Shown here: one piece after another, positions 17,601 through 25,129 of the stretch
How the letters are laid out: every line of letters begins with the position of its first letter
How positions within the stretch are numbered: the first letter of the stretch is position 1
Assembly (NCBI RefSeq): GCF_000281085.1
Contig: NZ_AJWM01000048.1
Coordinates: forward strand, 92,585 to 156,584
Origin: Catenovulum agarivorans YM01
GTDB lineage: Bacteria > Pseudomonadota > Gammaproteobacteria > Enterobacterales > Alteromonadaceae
Length of the DNA stretch: 64,000 nt
Reading direction: 5' to 3'
Made by a program: the position numbers and the translations under genes
Notes under the pieces: generated by a model
Seen by the model: the letters and a program-made list of their open reading frames with translations, nothing else
Told to the model about the DNA's origin: nothing
The model's database searches: none

Positions 17601-19207
17601 GCAGGGGTAGATTCATCCATAATTGAAAAGTCGCGAATATGCCCTTCATAAACAACGGCATCTTCAGGGTTTTCAATTGTTGGGATTGTGTGTGTGTCCC
17701 AATTTTCTGGTTTTAAGTCAGCGTCGTTTAAGTCAACAAAACGCGCATAACGGCCATTTGTGGTTAAACTGATCGCGTATGGATCTATGACTTCATAGTT
17801 TTCAAAGTTATCGTTTAAGTGGTGATAAACGCTGATGTTGTAGCGGAATAGTTTTCGGTCTAAATCAGCTCGAGTGCCTGTGTATGACCAAATACCAGTG
17901 GTATCGTCAAAGGTCATTGCCATTTCACCAGTTGAGCTATAGTTACCACTGCTATCCATATCATTGTAAAGTTTTAACTTAACGTCAGATGCAGTTGGCG
18001 CCCATACCGAAGCTGTTACGTTATCACCATCGTAAACAATGCCTAAAGTTGCTTCATCGGCGTCGTTATCACCCATGGTATAAAGTGCGTCTAGTACACC
18101 TGCTGTTTGCACTAGGTTTCCTGTATATTGGTCACCATTGGCATCTAAAGCAACCGCCACAAGACGCGATTTGAGCATTTGTTTGGCAACTGCCTCGTCA
18201 ATTGGCTCTGCTGTTTCAAAGGTGGTCATACCGCTGCGATACATAGCTCTGCTTTTTTGTTCGTCTGTTAAAGCATTTTCGCTACGAACAAATTCAACAT
18301 AAGGTACGCCGCGGTAACCATCTCCAGGGAATAGTTTAGGTTGGGTTTGTGAGTAATATAAACGTATGCTTTGCGCTTTATCGTCATTTAACAATAAGAC
18401 GTCGGTGTCAAACCAATGTGCTGCAAGCTCTGTGTTTATAGCTCGTAATCCATCAACTGGATCAGATGGTAAGCTGAAATATGGATCAACTGCAGCGCCA
18501 GTTTCTAAACTCGTTTCGCCAAGTTTTATATATGACAATTTATTTGGGTTTGTATCGCCCAAAAAGGCTTTCATATCACCATCTGGGTATTTGGTTGAGT
18601 CGCGGTGAATGATAAAGTTTGCACAGTCGTTATGGCCGTCAACTAGTTTAAACTTCCAGAATAAACCATAGTTATCGTCGTAACCTGTAGGCAAAATGCC
18701 GGTTGCCCAATCTGTTGCCCAATAAGTGTCTTGGGTCAAATCGTTACTGTCACCAGGTACTATGCTGTTTGGATCAAATGCATTACAGTTGGCGTTATTC
18801 CATGCATGGATAATAATTTGATTACCAGGATCGGATAAATCATCTGCCGATAAACCATCCATAGTAAAGAAGATAACAGCGTAACCATCCTCAGCGAGCG
18901 CTAAGTCAGTTTCTGGCGCTTGTTCGTGACGTCCTTTACCTTCACAGGCGTTTAAGATTGGATTAAAAGCCCCACCCAAACAGGCTTTTTCTACTATTTC
19001 ACAGCTCTTTGCACCATTTTCATCTAATATTGCCGTACCAAAACTGTCTACTTTTATTGTGGATGGAGCTTGGCAAATCAACCCTGTATCTACATGGTTG
19101 ATGTTGTCGACTTCATCCAGCCCTTTTTCGTTTGACACGTTACATCCTGCTAGTGCAGCACTAACCGTTGCTGCTACTAGAGATATCTGTATCTTTCTTT
19201 CTATCAT
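14666..19207 (-). CDS. pulA: Pullulanase-type alpha-1,6-glucosidase, lipoprotein (GH13)
   Basis: This 1513-aa surface or periplasmic enzyme cuts alpha-1,6 branches of pullulan, starch or glycogen. The signal peptide ends ALAGC, making it a lipoprotein like PulA. N-terminal carbohydrate-binding and CBM48-like domains come first. The GH13 catalytic domain follows, with NWGYDP (about 640), DVVYNH (about 695), FRFDLM with the nucleophile Asp (about 757), GEGWPFG with the acid/base Glu (about 790) and KHDNETLWD (about 886). Three tandem beta modules form the C-terminus. The ATG at 19207 has GGAG before it; the open frame reaches 19327 but that part is non-coding and overlaps the operator. It is divergent from a TonB receptor. 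Confidence 0.93.
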   Translation of the reverse strand: MIERKIQISLVAATVSAALAGCNVSNEKGLDEVDNINHVDTGLICQAPSTIKVDSFGTAILDENGAKSCEIVEKACLGGAFNPILNACEGKGRHEQAPETDLALAEDGYAVIFFTMDGLSADDLSDPGNQIIIHAWNNANCNAFDPNSIVPGDSNDLTQDTYWATDWATGILPTGYDDNYGLFWKFKLVDGHNDCANFIIHRDSTKYPDGDMKAFLGDTNPNKLSYIKLGETSLETGAAVDPYFSLPSDPVDGLRAINTELAAHWFDTDVLLLNDDKAQSIRLYYSQTQPKLFPGDGYRGVPYVEFVRSENALTDEQKSRAMYRSGMTTFETAEPIDEAVAKQMLKSRLVAVALDANGDQYTGNLVQTAGVLDALYTMGDNDADEATLGIVYDGDNVTASVWAPTASDVKLKLYNDMDSSGNYSSTGEMAMTFDDTTGIWSYTGTRADLDRKLFRYNISVYHHLNDNFENYEVIDPYAISLTTNGRYARFVDLNDADLKPENWDTHTIPTIENPEDAVVYEGHIRDFSIMDESTPAAHRGKYLAFTHNDSAPVQHLKSLADAGLTHFQVLPANDIASIDENTANRIELDDTVGDLCAINANAQICSIAQDNVVIRDLLDNYSPTSERGRQLLNDIKDLDGFNWGYDPYAFNAPEGSYATNPEDTSRIVEMRAMVQALHEMGLRTSLDVVYNHTSSSGLWDNSVLDKIVPGYYQRLNTQTGDVLGDSCCQDTATEHKMAAKLMTDTLVSWSVNFKFDAFRFDLMNLVMKEAMLDARDAVTAVDADTYFYGEGWPFGPVQAQGATQATMAGTSIGSFSDVQRDGVRNGALFTSGGNGNDVDNIRIGLAGNISDYTFKSASGVFAEANTFNKPGQSQDPADTINYVDKHDNETLWDQLQYSLGDDWSAWDRARAHVVAGSFPLLSQGIPFMQMGSDLLRSKSMDRNTYNSTDYLNKVDFTKTTNNWGVSLPVEVTNYDRTVELLQNSNIQVDNSEISFASDAYKELLKIRSGSKLFRLNTAEQIKDRVGFHNVGASQTHGVIVMSIDDGAGCLLAVQDFEGNCDQTNTDNLRADLDANYDAMVVVFNGTQSEQTMTIPTATDFELHSVQQGSADNTVASSSFSSDADNGYFTVPALTTAVFVKNQDGVQGAGLSALATVGRPDVPPYGATDLYLVGTVTSWDHPTGVEGETNVAPKIPFVGNSSYAINVTLEAGSYEFKVAPVGWGYPNIGDGGDIGQVDVTLGQSHILRTNGDNVAITIEEAGTYTFILNGSDRNAPSIIVKPAADKPKFAATAYIRGTVNANGGWNTEDPMLYVGNGKYVTSIYLESSDDNYMFKLASEDWGTINFGATGSSVTLGQALTLSSTDNDNISLPITESGDYVFEVDAANPAAPILTVSKETLPYSGTAAHLRGFNGDWGTPYSFTYYGAGYYGLDLKATSNTLFKIADASWASINFGMDYTWHTGTFGNTSALANGGADINLNVSGDTDLRMIMQVTDDASNAATLQVINIAEYDY

Positions 19208-19284
19208 GTGTTGTACTCCAGTGCTGAAACTCAGTTCGGAAAATCGCGCCCATTTTGGACATTGTGCATAGCTTACAAAAACAC

Positions 19285-19337
19285 TGGTTAAGAAATGGTT
19301 AAGGAAAAATGTTTTTTTCTTAACCATTTCTTAACCA
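19285..19337. promoter_or_regulatory. Perfect 19-bp inverted repeat, candidate operator
   Basis: TGGTTAAGAAATGGTTAAG at 19285-19303 is the exact reverse complement of 19319-19337, with a 15-bp A/T-rich centre. Each arm is a tandem of two TGGTTAAG units 11 bp apart, about one helical turn, so four half-sites face the same side of the DNA. It sits between the divergent pullulanase and TonB-receptor genes. No T run follows, so it is not a terminator. A role as operator for a sugar regulator is inference. Confidence 0.75.
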
Positions 19338-19447
19338 CGGCTTAGTTATTATGCAATTAATCAAGAATCCATTTGCTTAATTTTCTTTAATGAGTGGGCA
19401 GGTGGAACACATTTTAATTCGACAATATAAAAAGAGTTTGAGGATAG

Positions 19448-22400
19448 ATGCATATGAGCCAATTCAAACCAAGCTTGTTAACCTTAGCCTTGTTAACCAG
19501 TGGTATGACCATGACTTCTTTACATGCACAGGAAGTACAAGAAGCTGAAACGGACGTTGAGCAAGTAGAAGAGCAAGCAGAGACCGAAGTTATTCAGGTA
19601 ACAGGTATGCGCCGCAGTTTAATTGAGTCGGTAAATATCAAACGATTCTCAGATACTATGGTGGATGCTGTTACTGCGGATGATTTAGGCTCGTTACCTG
19701 ATTTATCCATTTCAGATGCATTATCTCGCTTAGCTGGGGTAACTGCCATTCGTAACGGTGGACAAGCGAGTGAACTAAATATTCGTGGTTTGTCTGGCCA
19801 ATATGTATTTGCAACTTTAAATGGTCGTGAGCAAGTTTCAACAGCAGGGGGCCGCAGTGTTGAGTTTTCGCAGTTTCCTTCAGAGTTAATTACGACAGCT
19901 AAAGTGCATAAATCACAAAAAGCATCTCTGATTGAAGGTGGTGTTGCTGGTACGGTTGACTTAGAAACGGCAAATCCTTTGTCATTGACTGACGATACTA
20001 AAATGAATTTTAATCTTCAGTTAACTGGCAATTCACGTTCAGGCGATCACCCTGATGCAGAGTCTGTTGGTCATAGACTGAGCTTTTCATATCAAACTAA
20101 GTTTCTAGATGACACTTTGGGTTTAGCTGTTGGTGCGGCACGTTTATTCCAACCACGTGTATCAACTCAATTTGTTGGTTATGGTTACAGTTATGACCAA
20201 GTACGTTACGACGGTTTACAAGGTTTAAGCAATTGTGGCAGCCCAACTTCAGACCCTGACTGGCGTGAAAATGGTTGTTTTGCTTATAGCGGTGGTTTCG
20301 AAATGATGTCGCGTGGTGGTGAAGATGAGCGTAACGGTTTTATGACTGCGCTTGTATGGCAACCAACCGATGATTTTTCAATAAAAGCGGATGCATTTTA
20401 CTCCACTTTTGAATCTCAAGCTTGGGATCGTGGTTTACAAGTACAAGGTTTAGGTGGGATTAATTCGACCAATCATTTGCGCACTATCGAAATGGAAAAC
20501 CCAACTGTGGTTGGCAATGACGAAATTGGTTATTCGATTATTGGCGGTACTTACTACTCTTCATTAAATACACCTTTTGCAAGCTATGACGACCCTGCTA
20601 ATCCCTGCAAAGCAACATCTGATGGGAAAATTCAAGCCCCTTGTGTTGATAATTTGTCTAATTCAGGGGTAAATCCATTACACATCACCAATATGGCCGA
20701 TGATGCAACGACCAAAAGTGATACACTTACTTTAGGTTTAAATGCAACTTGGGTGATAGATAATTTAACTATTTCTGCTGACTGGTCACACTCAAAAGCG
20801 TCGGAAGACTCTTTTGACCGCACTGTTAGTTTAATTATGTTTGAAGACTCTGCGGTAGCGACGCCAAAAGTCGAAACAGACTTAGTGCTTGATTACCACA
20901 TGAATGGCTTAAAAGTGCCAACTGTGAATATTACAAATAAAGCGGGTGAGACTGTAGATTTTACCGACACCAACAAAATGATGGTATCTAGCTATTCACA
21001 ATTCCCTCGTTATGAAGAAAATCAAGCGGATGCTCTGCGCCTTGATTTAAAATATGAATTAGAAAATGACTATATTCGCTCGCTAGAAGCAGGTGTACGC
21101 GTTTCTGAGCGTAAACACTTGTTAGAGCGTGGTGTGTGGTCATACGGTGGCCCTGGTCATTTTGAAAATGGACAGCACTTAAATAAACGCTCTTGGGATG
21201 ATATGCGTCAAGGCAATTATATTGTTTTTGAAGGTGGTCAAGAGGTGATGCGTTTTCAGCCATATCAGTTGAGCGCGGATGAAGTTAAAGTTGTGAATTT
21301 AGGTGGTGAGTTCTCATCGCTTCCATCATTTATTGCGATTGACAATGAAGCCATTGCAGATAAATGGTTGGTTGATAGCCAAGGCAACCCACTTGATCGC
21401 AGTGCGGTTGATGTATGGGCGGCTGATTGGACTATTACCAATGACAGAGAAATTAAAGAAGAAGTTAAATCAGCTTATGTCATGGCGAATATTGATACAA
21501 CAGTTTTTGATTTACCATTAACCGGTAATATAGGTATTCGGTATGTAGATACTGCGCAAACAGCAATAGGCGTATCGTCTGCACCAACTTCTCGCCGCAT
21601 TAAAACTGATGAAAATGGAGAGCCAATTATCGCCAGCGATGGTCAAGTAGCCATGGAAACCATAGATACAGGTGATGCGATTACCGATGATGTTGGTCGC
21701 ACAGAGTCAACGCATTTGCATCGCGAAATTACCCATGAATTTGATAATTGGTTGCCGTCGTTAAACTTAAACTTGTCCTTAACCGATAATGATAATTTGA
21801 AGTTTGCAATTGCTAAAGTAATTGCTCGCCCGGACATGGCACAAATGGCGGTGAGTGGTAACTTTAACTACGAATATAATCGCGGCCGGGATGGTAAAGA
21901 TGTAGTTCATATGGATATGAGTACCAGTCCATATTTAGAGCCATTCCAAGCAACACAGTGGGATATTGCGTATGAGCATTATTTCACTGAAACTGACGGT
22001 ACTTTCTTCGTCGCTTACTTTAACAAAGAAATTCAGTCGTTTACGGATACTGTAACCATTTTTGATTTCCCATTTGCCGATGCTGGTATTGATCTACCTA
22101 CATTCTCGGATAGTGGCCGTCCAGTTGAGCCTGGGGATTTAACTGTAACCGTGAACAATGATACCGGCGGGTATATCCGTGGTTATGAAATTGGTTATAC
22201 CCAAACTTTCGACTTTTTACCTGAGCCGTTTAATGGTTTAGGTTTCTCTGGCAGTTATTCGCACACTGAAAGTGAAATTACCACTGTGGTCAATATTGGT
22301 AATGGCCAAGGTGATTTAGAAACACCAATTGAAGGTTTATCGCCAAGTATTTATAGCTTCACTTTGTTTTATAACTACGACAATAAGTTTGAAACTCACT

Positions 22401-22654
22401 TAAATGCTAAATATCGTGAATCGTACTTAGGCCGTCAGGTTGCTGTTGGTTCTGATCAATCGGCTTTCTTCGCTGAAGAAACCATTATTGATTATCAAGC
22501 TAAGTACAATATTAACGATAATATGAGTGTGATTTTCTCTATTAATAACTTAACCGACGAAGCGAATCGCTCGTATTTCGGTGATGAAAGCAAAACTGGT
22601 ACGATCCAATACTTTGGTCGTAACTACTTCTTTGGTTTCAACTACAGTCTGTAA
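19448..22654 (+). CDS. TonB-dependent receptor (TIGR01782-like), probable maltodextrin uptake
   Basis: This 1068-aa outer-membrane transporter begins with a Sec signal peptide (about 1-28, ending LHAQ). A TonB box-like stretch (EVIQVTGMRRSL, about 48-59) follows, then the plug domain (about 60-200). The plug motifs IKRFSDTMVDAVTADDLGSLPD and LNIRGLSGQYVFATLNG are typical of the Xanthomonas/Caulobacter-type sugar TonB receptors. The rest is a 22-strand barrel ending in an aromatic-rich terminal strand (NYFFGFNYSL). ATG at 19448 or 19454 are both possible; GAGG lies just before. Substrate inferred from the adjacent pullulanase: alpha-glucan oligosaccharides. Confidence 0.92.
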   Translation: MHMSQFKPSLLTLALLTSGMTMTSLHAQEVQEAETDVEQVEEQAETEVIQVTGMRRSLIESVNIKRFSDTMVDAVTADDLGSLPDLSISDALSRLAGVTAIRNGGQASELNIRGLSGQYVFATLNGREQVSTAGGRSVEFSQFPSELITTAKVHKSQKASLIEGGVAGTVDLETANPLSLTDDTKMNFNLQLTGNSRSGDHPDAESVGHRLSFSYQTKFLDDTLGLAVGAARLFQPRVSTQFVGYGYSYDQVRYDGLQGLSNCGSPTSDPDWRENGCFAYSGGFEMMSRGGEDERNGFMTALVWQPTDDFSIKADAFYSTFESQAWDRGLQVQGLGGINSTNHLRTIEMENPTVVGNDEIGYSIIGGTYYSSLNTPFASYDDPANPCKATSDGKIQAPCVDNLSNSGVNPLHITNMADDATTKSDTLTLGLNATWVIDNLTISADWSHSKASEDSFDRTVSLIMFEDSAVATPKVETDLVLDYHMNGLKVPTVNITNKAGETVDFTDTNKMMVSSYSQFPRYEENQADALRLDLKYELENDYIRSLEAGVRVSERKHLLERGVWSYGGPGHFENGQHLNKRSWDDMRQGNYIVFEGGQEVMRFQPYQLSADEVKVVNLGGEFSSLPSFIAIDNEAIADKWLVDSQGNPLDRSAVDVWAADWTITNDREIKEEVKSAYVMANIDTTVFDLPLTGNIGIRYVDTAQTAIGVSSAPTSRRIKTDENGEPIIASDGQVAMETIDTGDAITDDVGRTESTHLHREITHEFDNWLPSLNLNLSLTDNDNLKFAIAKVIARPDMAQMAVSGNFNYEYNRGRDGKDVVHMDMSTSPYLEPFQATQWDIAYEHYFTETDGTFFVAYFNKEIQSFTDTVTIFDFPFADAGIDLPTFSDSGRPVEPGDLTVTVNNDTGGYIRGYEIGYTQTFDFLPEPFNGLGFSGSYSHTESEITTVVNIGNGQGDLETPIEGLSPSIYSFTLFYNYDNKFETHLNAKYRESYLGRQVAVGSDQSAFFAEETIIDYQAKYNINDNMSVIFSINNLTDEANRSYFGDESKTGTIQYFGRNYFFGFNYSL

Positions 22655-22696
22655 TTCTCTGTTCTTTGTCATCCTTGGATAAGGATGTTTGACGCC

Positions 22697-22734
22697 AAGC
22701 CCATATACTTGTAGCCATGTATATGGGCTTTTTT
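22697..22734 (+). terminator. Intrinsic terminator of the TonB receptor gene
   Basis: AAGCCCATATAC (22697-22708) pairs with GTATATGGGCTT (22719-22730), and a T run follows. It is 43 bases past the stop. Confidence 0.92.
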
Positions 22735-22870
22735 GTTTGTTAAGTTTAACCCCAGAAATTTCCTATAGTGTACTGGAACTGGTATTGCTTGAATAATTAG
22801 GGCAGGGAAGGTCAAGCTGGTTGCAGTGATTCGGCGCTTTTTACATTGTGCAATATAGGGAAATTGCTAG

Positions 22871-22891
22871 AGCAATAACTTTTTTATTGCT
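22871..22891. repeat. Small hairpin in the 22.7-23.2 kb gap
   Basis: AGCAATAA and TTATTGCT form an 8-bp perfect stem with a 5-nt loop. It follows a stretch (22809 onward, AAGGTCAAGCTG) that matches the outer arm of the structured element near 63904, so it may be part of a decayed copy. Confidence 0.45.
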
Positions 22892-22984
22892 GTATATTTT
22901 TTGTGTTATGTCTAGCTATGGTATTCCTAAAATTTAATCGAGATTATTCTTCTTATGCAAAGGTCGCAACACCAATGTATGATG

Positions 22985-23094
22985 GGGGTTGGGAGTTAGG
23001 GACAATGAACCAACCTCCGATTGCATGGATGCAATCGGCGAGCGACCACGGATGGCTAGAAGCGTTTGGTGAATTGACCCTAACTCTCAAGCCC
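22985..23094 (+). repeat. Structured ~110-bp dispersed element, copy 2
   Basis: Outer arms GAGTTAGGGACAAT (22993-23006) and ATTGACCCTAACTC (23073-23086) pair at 13 of 14 positions, and pairing continues weakly outward. Inside are a 10-bp stem hairpin at 23017-23038 (CCGATTGCAT, loop GG, then its complement) and a small CCA/TGG hairpin at 23046-23055. The linker CGAGCGA and the AGCG word match the other copies. A 92-codon open frame across this region looks like chance. Confidence 0.7.
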
Positions 23095-23252
23095 ACTTGC
23101 ACCTATTTACCAGCGATTTCATTTTGTGAAATTTTGCTCACAACACACCAATTCAACTTGGTAACTACAGAGGTGCTATGATTGTTGTTTATTTATTCAC
23201 CTAGTTGTTCTATATTTAACAAAGAAATTCGCACGATTTTAAGGTGAGTAGT

Positions 23253-23573
23253 ATGGCGATTAATTCAATTCAATCTGGTTTAAATCAATCAATTTTGCAG
23301 CAAACATTTGCGCAAAATAAACCATCGTTAACCGCTAACTCAATCAACCTTGCTCAACAAAACCAAGCGCAAACAAAAGAAGAGTTACTCGCCGGCGTTG
23401 CTGCTCAGCAAATAGGTGTCACTGGTAACTTATTATCCGGCATAGGCAAGGGCGACCCTTTAACAGATAAGCTAGTATCTTTTTCCGTGCAAGCCAACAC
23501 TGCGTTAGCGAATAGTAAATTACCAACAGATGTTGGTAATGTTGTTGGGCGCATTATCAACGAAACAGTTTAA
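23253..23573 (+). CDS. Hypothetical small protein, 106 aa
   Basis: Family not recognised. The protein starts MAINSIQSGLNQSIL, is rich in Gln, Asn, Leu and Ser, and has no signal peptide, membrane segment or cysteine. A middle amphipathic helix (KEELLAGVAAQQIGVTGNLLSGIG) and a second helical stretch near the end suggest a small helical protein. The ATG at 23253 is preferred over the GTG at 23244 because AAGGTGAG lies 4-6 bases before the ATG. It stands alone after a 600-bp gap of repeats and is convergent with the DUF1338 gene. Real coding is likely from the ribosome site. Confidence 0.6.
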   Translation: MAINSIQSGLNQSILQQTFAQNKPSLTANSINLAQQNQAQTKEELLAGVAAQQIGVTGNLLSGIGKGDPLTDKLVSFSVQANTALANSKLPTDVGNVVGRIINETV

Positions 23574-23611
23574 GCTAGCTTTTAGTTACTCTGTTATCCC
23601 CCAAATCCAGA

Positions 23612-24430
23612 TTACTGATTTCTATCTGTGCTTTGGAAAATTTTATCTGCTGAATTTGGTACAAAACCATCAAACTGTTGGCCATCTTCATCGCTAAAAC
23701 GCTGAGCAAATTCGTAATAACAGGTAGGTATAGAATACATACCATCATTAAATGGCATTTTTTTCTGATACGCCAAAGTAGATGATTGCAGCAGCCTGTC
23801 TTGTTCAGAGCCCTTAATTTCACCGCCATGCACATTCAGTTTATAACCAAGGAGTTTTAGTGATTGATTGACTTGCTCTATATTTATACTGTCACCACCT
23901 TTGGTTTTTAAGCTATTAACCAAAATGGTAAAGTGATTGGCGTGAAAACCTAGCGCTGCCCACCAAGCCGCATATTCAGACACGTTTGCCAGCGCCAAAT
24001 ATTCATCATAGGTACACGACCACAAGCGGCCAGCATATAATAAACGTTCTGTTTTTAATTTATTCGCCGGAATTTGTGCCACTTTGTCGGTTAACAGCTT
24101 TTGCACCTTTGTTGGAAATTCATTCAAGATTAATTGTGAGATAAATATTTTTGGCCAACTCGTTTCTGTTGGGTGTTGGTAATATTTCGCTTTAAGCTTT
24201 TTTTCAGTGAAGTTATAGGTATCTTGTTCAACAAATCCATATTTTTCAAAAAACTGCGCGAGGACAAATATATTGATATCAGGGTGATCAAGTGTGCGCA
24301 GTGCAATATGGTCATTGACGACTTGTTGATTGGGCGACAACAAATCATGGATTTTATCCGCATCAGGGTTGAGGGCGACATAATCAACCCAGAGCTTGTG
24401 CATTAAATGAGGAAAGCTTGGACGTGCCAT
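23612..24430 (-). CDS. DUF1338 family protein (2-oxoadipate dioxygenase/decarboxylase-like)
   Basis: This 272-aa protein is related to HglS/YdcJ, Fe(II)-dependent vicinal-oxygen-chelate enzymes that turn 2-oxoadipate into 2-hydroxyglutarate in lysine catabolism. The family signature VNDHIALRTL with a metal-type His is near residue 45. A second His is in GFHANHFTILVN, and a candidate metal Glu is in YEFAQRF near the C-terminus. It is shorter than the two-domain YdcJ form and resembles the compact form. The ATG at 24430 follows GGTGG; the in-frame ATG at 24442 is less well supported. No lysine genes are adjacent, so the exact substrate is unproven. Confidence 0.82.
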   Translation of the reverse strand: MARPSFPHLMHKLWVDYVALNPDADKIHDLLSPNQQVVNDHIALRTLDHPDINIFVLAQFFEKYGFVEQDTYNFTEKKLKAKYYQHPTETSWPKIFISQLILNEFPTKVQKLLTDKVAQIPANKLKTERLLYAGRLWSCTYDEYLALANVSEYAAWWAALGFHANHFTILVNSLKTKGGDSINIEQVNQSLKLLGYKLNVHGGEIKGSEQDRLLQSSTLAYQKKMPFNDGMYSIPTCYYEFAQRFSDEDGQQFDGFVPNSADKIFQSTDRNQ

Positions 24431-24522
24431 AACACCACCCATTGAGCATTATTTAATCTAGTCAGTATAGTCGGGGATTTGTAACTGCGCTATGTTGGGT
24501 ATGCTGACACTGTGCTGCTATT

Positions 24523-25044
24523 TCAAAGCTCCATCTGCATCCACTGAGTTTGCTCTTGCGGTTGTCCATAATATTGCCATTGGTGTTTGCGGAAAAATCG
24601 CATGGCTAAATTGTTATTGATGTTTATTTTGCTTAAGAGCTGCTGCTTTTGTTGTTGTTTAAAATAGCCATACACGTGCTGCAATATCACCTCTGCAAAA
24701 CCTGAACTACGATATTGGCGGCGTAAAAAGAGGTTGTTTAAATAATTCGAGTTCGCTTGGTTATCACTACTGTATTCAATTAAACCTATTACTTCATCGT
24801 GCCAATAAACCAGTTCAATATGATAATCCGCTTGGTTAATTTTTTGCGCCAAAGTTATTTTGTTACTAGCAGGACAAAAAGCTTCAACGTGTCCTTGATT
24901 GAGGAATTCAAGCTCGCGGTAAAACTCTAAACAAGTGTCTACTTGGTTGGCATCAACCGCAATATATTTAAGTTCGTTTTCTAATTGAGGGAGCAGTTGT
25001 TGAGCAACTGATTTGTGTGTAGATGGCTTGTGTGGGGGCATCAT
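24523..25044 (-). CDS. GNAT family N-acetyltransferase
   Basis: This is an acetyl-CoA-dependent acyltransferase of 173 aa. The GNAT core is recognisable: a strand with YWHDEVIGLIEY, then NNLFLRRQYRSSGFAEVIL, which corresponds to the Q/R-x-x-G-x-G/A acetyl-CoA loop, then LLSKININNNLAMRFFRKHQWQYYG for motif B. The N-terminal 35 residues are an extra helical stretch. The ATG at 25044 has AGGA upstream. Substrate is unknown. It sits on the same strand as the antiporter, about 85 bases away, with a hairpin between. Confidence 0.82.
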   Translation of the reverse strand: MMPPHKPSTHKSVAQQLLPQLENELKYIAVDANQVDTCLEFYRELEFLNQGHVEAFCPASNKITLAQKINQADYHIELVYWHDEVIGLIEYSSDNQANSNYLNNLFLRRQYRSSGFAEVILQHVYGYFKQQQKQQLLSKININNNLAMRFFRKHQWQYYGQPQEQTQWMQMEL

Positions 25045-25084
25045 ACCTTACTTCCTGTAGTCAAATTTAGTGTGTGTAAAAAAT

Positions 25085-25116
25085 ATAGTTGCTGAGTCTT
25101 ACCCCCACAAGTAAGA
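25085..25116 (-). terminator. Hairpin after the antiporter gene
   Basis: GTCTTAC and GTAAGAC form a stem, extended by GCTG/CAGC-type pairs, just past the antiporter stop on the minus strand. The T run follows about 8 bases later, so it is a weaker terminator candidate. Confidence 0.5.
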
Positions 25117-25129
25117 CCAGCAAAAAAAT

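Noticed and set aside
19208..19327. 40-codon N-terminal extension of the pullulanase
   Set aside because: It overlaps the perfect inverted repeat, and the lipoprotein signal with a ribosome site begins at 19207.
22903..23181. 92-codon open frame on the plus strand between the TonB receptor and the small protein gene
   Set aside because: It runs through the hairpins of the structured element, has no ribosome site and reads as low-complexity chance sequence.
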